Shown in pieces: positions 15,969 to 18,236 of a stretch of DNA of 18,236 nt. Where the stretch lies: contig DAXETY010000158.1 of NCBI GenBank assembly GCA_051155755.1, forward strand, positions 1-18,236, given 5' to 3'. Each line of letters opens with the position of its first letter. The first letter of the stretch is position 1. The stretch is from DAXETY01 sp051155755. GTDB lineage: Bacteria > Desulfobacterota > Desulfobacteria > Desulfobacterales > SG8-13. Position numbers and translations under genes: made by a program. The notes below the pieces were generated by a model. That model was given only the letters and a program-made list of their open reading frames with translations, ran no database searches and was not told the origin of the DNA.

Positions 15969-16052
15969 TTGCGGGTTGCGTGTTCCGCGTTGCGGGTTAA
16001 ACGCTGCGGGTTTTGGGCGATGTGTTTTGTATTACGGGTTGCACATTGCGAT
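15969..16052. repeat. heptamer array, degenerate TTGCGGG family, 12 units
   Basis: Twelve 7-base units keep exact register: TTGCGGG, TTGCGTG, TTCCGCG, TTGCGGG, TTAAACG, CTGCGGG, TTTTGGG, CGATGTG, TTTTGTA, TTACGGG, TTGCACA and TTGCGAT. It starts four bases after the stop codon of the ytfJ-like gene. Units are much more divergent than in the array at 15228, yet no insertion or deletion breaks the phase. A one-base-longer unit follows at 16053. Confidence 0.85.
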
Positions 16053-16081
16053 TCAACGGGTTGAACCGGCGGAACCGACAG

Positions 16082-16102
16082 GTCCGTTGTCAGTTGTCCG
16101 TT
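16082..16102. repeat. heptamer block, GTCCGTT family, 3 units
   Basis: GTCCGTT, GTCAGTT and GTCCGTT in register. This is the reverse complement of the ACAACGG/AACGGAC-type units at 15304-15331, so the family occurs in both orientations. Confidence 0.8.
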
Positions 16103-16124
16103 GGAAACAGCATATGGTTTGCAG

Positions 16125-16152
16125 CCCATGGTTTGTCGAAGCGGACCATGGG
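16125..16152. repeat. 8-bp inverted repeat built from palindromes
   Basis: CCCATGGT (16125-16132) and ACCATGGG (16145-16152) with a 12-base loop; each arm contains the palindrome CCATGG. It lies in otherwise empty DNA between the ytfJ-like gene and the leuA 3' end. No T-run follows on either side. The rest of 16153-16225 shows nothing I can name. Confidence 0.45.
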
Positions 16153-16225
16153 CGCACTCTTTCGCCGTTACGTCCCGTCGCCGTTTCGCCGATTCAGCCC
16201 ACCGAATTCGCAGCTCCGGGTTTTT

Positions 16226-17770
16226 TCAGAGCGCTACCGCCGTTGCTTGGGTGACCGGGTGGGTTTTGAGGTATTCCAGGCGATTCAGACCGTTGATGTA
16301 GGCTTTGGCGCTGGCGGTGATAATATCCGGATCGCCGCCTTTGCCCAGGGCGACCAGGCCGTTTTCCCGCAGACGGACGGTCACCTCCCCGAGCGCATCG
16401 GTGCCGCCGGTGAGCGCGCCGACCGTAAACCGCAGCAGCTCCGACTCGGTGCCGGTCAACTTGGCGATGGTATTGAAAGCCGCATCGATGGGGCCGTTGC
16501 CGTAACCGGCACCCTGAACGCTGCGTCCGTTAATCGTCAGTTTGACACTGGCCATGGGCAATACGGTGGTCCCGCAGGTTACGTGCAGATATTCAAGATG
16601 AAAGGTTTCCGAGGTTCGCAGGATTCCTTCGGTTACGATGACTTCCAGATCTTCGTCCACCACCTGTTTTTTCTTGTCGGCCAACTCCTTGAACTTCGAA
16701 AACACCAGCTGCAATTCTTCGTCTGACAACTCGTAGCCCATCGTTTTTAAATGATCCCGCAATGCGTGTCTGCCGGAATGCTTTCCCAGGACCAGTCGGT
16801 TGGTGCTGAGACCGATGGTTTCAGGCCGCATGATTTCGTAGGTCATCGGATTTTTGAGCACCCCGTCCTGGTGGATGCCCGCTTCGTGGGCGAAGGCGTT
16901 GGCTCCCACAACGGCCTTGTTCGGCTGTACCATGATGCCGGTAATCATGCTCACCAGCCGGCTGGTGGGATGTATGTATTCGGTGTGAACGCCGGTGGTC
17001 ATCGGGAGAAAATTGCGGCGGGTGTGAAGGGTCATCACAACTTCTTCCAGGGAAGTGTTGCCGGCGCGTTCGCCGATACCGTTGATGGTTACCTCCACCT
17101 GACGGGCACCGGCACGCACGGCGGCGACGGTGTTGGCTGTGGCCAGGCCCAGATCGTTGTGGCAATGAACGCTGAGCACGGCCTTGCCGATATTGGGGGT
17201 ATGGGCCATGATGTATTTCACCAGGTCGGCAAATTCCTCCGGGACCGCATAACCCACCGTGTCGGGCAGATTGACGGTCGTTGCGCCGGCTTCGATCGCC
17301 GCCTCGAACACCCGGCAAAGAAAATCCGGGTCGCTGCGGGAGCCGTCTTCCGCCGAAAATTCCACATCCGGGGTGTAGTTCTTGGCATATCGGACGGCAT
17401 CGACGGCGCGCTGTACGACCTCATCCCGGCTCAATTTGAGCTTGTACTTCAGGTGAATATCGGATGTGGCGATAAACGTGTGGATACGCGGTTTGGCCGC
17501 ATGACCGATCGCTTTCCAGGCCTGGTCGATATCGTTCCGGGATGCGCGCGCCAGCCCGGCCACGGCGGTGCGCTTCAATTTGCCGGCGATTTGCGACACC
17601 GCCTCCAGGTCGCCTTCGGAAGCTGCCGGAAATCCGGCTTCCAGTACGTCGATCCCCAGTTTTTCGAGCTGGGTGGCCAGGCGCAGTTTTTCCCCGGTAT
17701 TCATACTGGCACCGGGCGATTGTTCTCCATCGCGCAAGGTTGTGTCGAATATAATGACGCGGTCACTCAT
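16226..17770 (-). CDS. leuA: 2-isopropylmalate synthase
   Basis: 514 residues, full length. It condenses acetyl-CoA with 2-oxoisovalerate, the first committed step of leucine synthesis, in the cytoplasm. The catalytic TIM barrel begins with DTTLRDGEQSPG (9-20; Arg13, Asp14), has EFSAEDGSRSD near 137-147, the metal-binding HxH at His202/His204 in VHCHNDLGLATAN, and GIGERAGNTSLEE near 231-243. A linker subdomain (NAFAHEAGIHQDG) follows. The C-terminal regulatory domain (about 385-505; GRSVQGAGYGNGPIDAAFNTI) is the leucine-feedback domain, so allosteric inhibition by leucine is expected. The start has a strong ribosome site (TAGGAGGA, 7-base spacer). No other leu or ilv gene is in the window; any would lie beyond the right edge. 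The gene is convergent with the ytfJ-like gene. Confidence 0.97.
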   Translation of the reverse strand: MSDRVIIFDTTLRDGEQSPGASMNTGEKLRLATQLEKLGIDVLEAGFPAASEGDLEAVSQIAGKLKRTAVAGLARASRNDIDQAWKAIGHAAKPRIHTFIATSDIHLKYKLKLSRDEVVQRAVDAVRYAKNYTPDVEFSAEDGSRSDPDFLCRVFEAAIEAGATTVNLPDTVGYAVPEEFADLVKYIMAHTPNIGKAVLSVHCHNDLGLATANTVAAVRAGARQVEVTINGIGERAGNTSLEEVVMTLHTRRNFLPMTTGVHTEYIHPTSRLVSMITGIMVQPNKAVVGANAFAHEAGIHQDGVLKNPMTYEIMRPETIGLSTNRLVLGKHSGRHALRDHLKTMGYELSDEELQLVFSKFKELADKKKQVVDEDLEVIVTEGILRTSETFHLEYLHVTCGTTVLPMASVKLTINGRSVQGAGYGNGPIDAAFNTIAKLTGTESELLRFTVGALTGGTDALGEVTVRLRENGLVALGKGGDPDIITASAKAYINGLNRLEYLKTHPVTQATAVAL

Positions 17771-17960
17771 TGCCGATTCCTCCTAAATTGGGTTGACTTG
17801 CGGTTCCGTTGCCCTTTACAGCGCCGGCAATGAGAGCATGGGCCGCAGGCCGGCCCGATTGCGAACCCACCCTGCGGCGTAGACACCTTCCTGTGAAGTC
17901 TGAGCGTTTGATCTATACATAGCTGGAATCCTTGTATAATGAATAAAATTGAAAATGCCT
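17771..17960 (-). promoter_or_regulatory. leuA leader region
   Basis: On the - strand, leuA is preceded by the ribosome site AGGAGGA (17784-17778). Further upstream is a 7-codon frame from ATG 17839 to TAA 17816 that reads M-L-S-L-P-A-L, with three Leu, just after a GGGCC/GGCCC hairpin. An AT-rich stretch at about 17915-17960 carries TATACA and TATAGA, possible -10 elements, with no convincing -35. The leader peptide lacks its own ribosome site, so attenuation is only a weak possibility. Confidence 0.35.
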
Positions 17961-17968
17961 TAATTTTA

Positions 17969-18006
17969 GGCTTGTCAGTCGTCCGTTGTTCGTTGTCCGT
18001 TGCAAA
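17969..18006 (-). repeat. GTCCGTT-family block, - copy of inverted pair
   Basis: Units GTCAGTC, GTCCGTT, GTTCGTT and GTCCGTT in register at 17974-18001. Together with its flanks this is the reverse complement of 15301-15338 with about 4 mismatches in 38 bases. Confidence 0.88.
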
Positions 18007-18016
18007 AAGCTTCAAT

Positions 18017-18044
18017 GCCAACGCGCAACTCGTAACGTGCAACC
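18017..18044. repeat. heptamer block, inverted TTGCGGG family, 4 units
   Basis: GCCAACG, CGCAACT, CGTAACG and TGCAACC in register. These are the complement-strand form of the TTGCGGG/TTGCGCG units after pyrD. Confidence 0.75.
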
Positions 18045-18073
18045 CTACATTTCGGGTAGCCAATCAGACCTGT

Positions 18074-18101
18074 GCAAAAGCGCAAAGCGCAAAGCTCAAA
18101 G
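18074..18101. repeat. heptamer block, CGCAAAG family, 4 units
   Basis: GCAAAAG, CGCAAAG, CGCAAAG and CTCAAAG in register: a third sequence family with the same 7-base period. Between here and 18188 the DNA is AT-rich, with AAATGCCTAAA occurring twice and no gene. Confidence 0.8.
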
Positions 18102-18188
18102 CAAGGGCAAATGCCTAAAATTCGAAATTCATAAAATGCCTAAATAAAAACCGGCTTCGTTGTCCAAGACGACTCCTTGCCGTTACGA

Positions 18189-18236
18189 TATGCGCTATGC
18201 CCTATGCTCTATGCCGACCATCCCGCAACCCGCAAC
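18189..18236. repeat. heptamer array, TATGCNC units running into CGCAACC
   Basis: TATGCGC, TATGCCC, TATGCTC and TATGCCG are followed, without loss of the 7-base register, by ACCATCC, CGCAACC and a partial CGCAAC that runs off the window edge. Two families are therefore joined in one continuous array. Confidence 0.85.

Noticed and set aside
16196..16226. T-run (16221-16226) that might end + strand transcripts
   Set aside because: The preceding ACCG/CGGGT pairing needs a bulge and a 12-base loop; not a convincing terminator.
16751..17833. Long + strand open frame opposite leuA
   Set aside because: It is a shadow of an unmistakable leuA and carries no family motif.
17767..18063. Small - strand frame overlapping the leuA start
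   Set aside because: It translates the heptamer repeats and leader, and overlaps the leuA ribosome site; composition is not protein-like.
15221..18236. CRISPR array
   Set aside because: Repeats are 7 bases long, contiguous and without spacers; no cas gene is present.

Overview
The window is GC-rich Gram-negative DNA, apart from a few AT-rich intergenic patches. Gene content points to a sulfate-reducer-like member of the Desulfobacterota (former Deltaproteobacteria): a CusBA-type metal pump, SpoIIE-type phosphatases with periplasmic sensors, an HDOD-GGDEF protein, a PyrK-type (class 1B) dihydroorotate dehydrogenase, and intergenic arrays of degenerate 7-bp repeats. The phylum is an inference from this mixture, not a measured placement.

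Layout. 1-920: C-terminal part of an FG-GAP/VCBS-like beta-propeller protein. 947-1084: the haem-distal end of a c-type cytochrome, apparently a gene remnant. 1382-7839 (+): a four-gene metal-efflux operon made of a TolC-like outer membrane channel, a CusB-like adaptor with a metal-binding N-terminal module and a duplicated Met-rich tail, a CusA-like RND pump that keeps the three-methionine Cu(I)/Ag(I) site, and a small His/Met-rich periplasmic protein. 8053-9915 (+): membrane-anchored HAMP-SpoIIE phosphatase whose periplasmic loop is strikingly rich in His and Met. 12607-9963 (-): a second, paralogous HAMP-SpoIIE phosphatase and a lipoprotein, convergent to the first. 12698-14182 (+): HDOD-GGDEF protein, divergent from the second phosphatase. 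14300-15220 (+): pyrD. 15428-15964 (+): exported YtfJ-like thioredoxin-fold protein. 17770-16226 (-): leuA.

How the genes work together. The efflux genes form a tripartite Cu(I)/Ag(I) exporter with a probable periplasmic accessory protein. No CusRS or CueR regulator is present in the window. The next gene downstream is a phosphatase whose sensor loop could bind the same metals, which suggests, without proving it, that metal stress feeds into a partner-switching or SpoIIE-type output. The second phosphatase, the lipoprotein and the HDOD-GGDEF protein make this a compact signalling cluster. pyrD and leuA are housekeeping biosynthesis genes.

The least ordinary structure is in the non-coding DNA from 15221 to the end. 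Several families of short degenerate repeats (TTGCGGG, GTCCGTT, CGCAAAG, TATGCNC types) all share an exact 7-base period, hold register over as many as 12 units, occur in both orientations, and sit only between genes. One block is present as a near-identical inverted copy on either side of the ytfJ-like gene and leuA. No tRNA, rRNA, CRISPR array, insertion sequence or convincing intrinsic terminator was seen.
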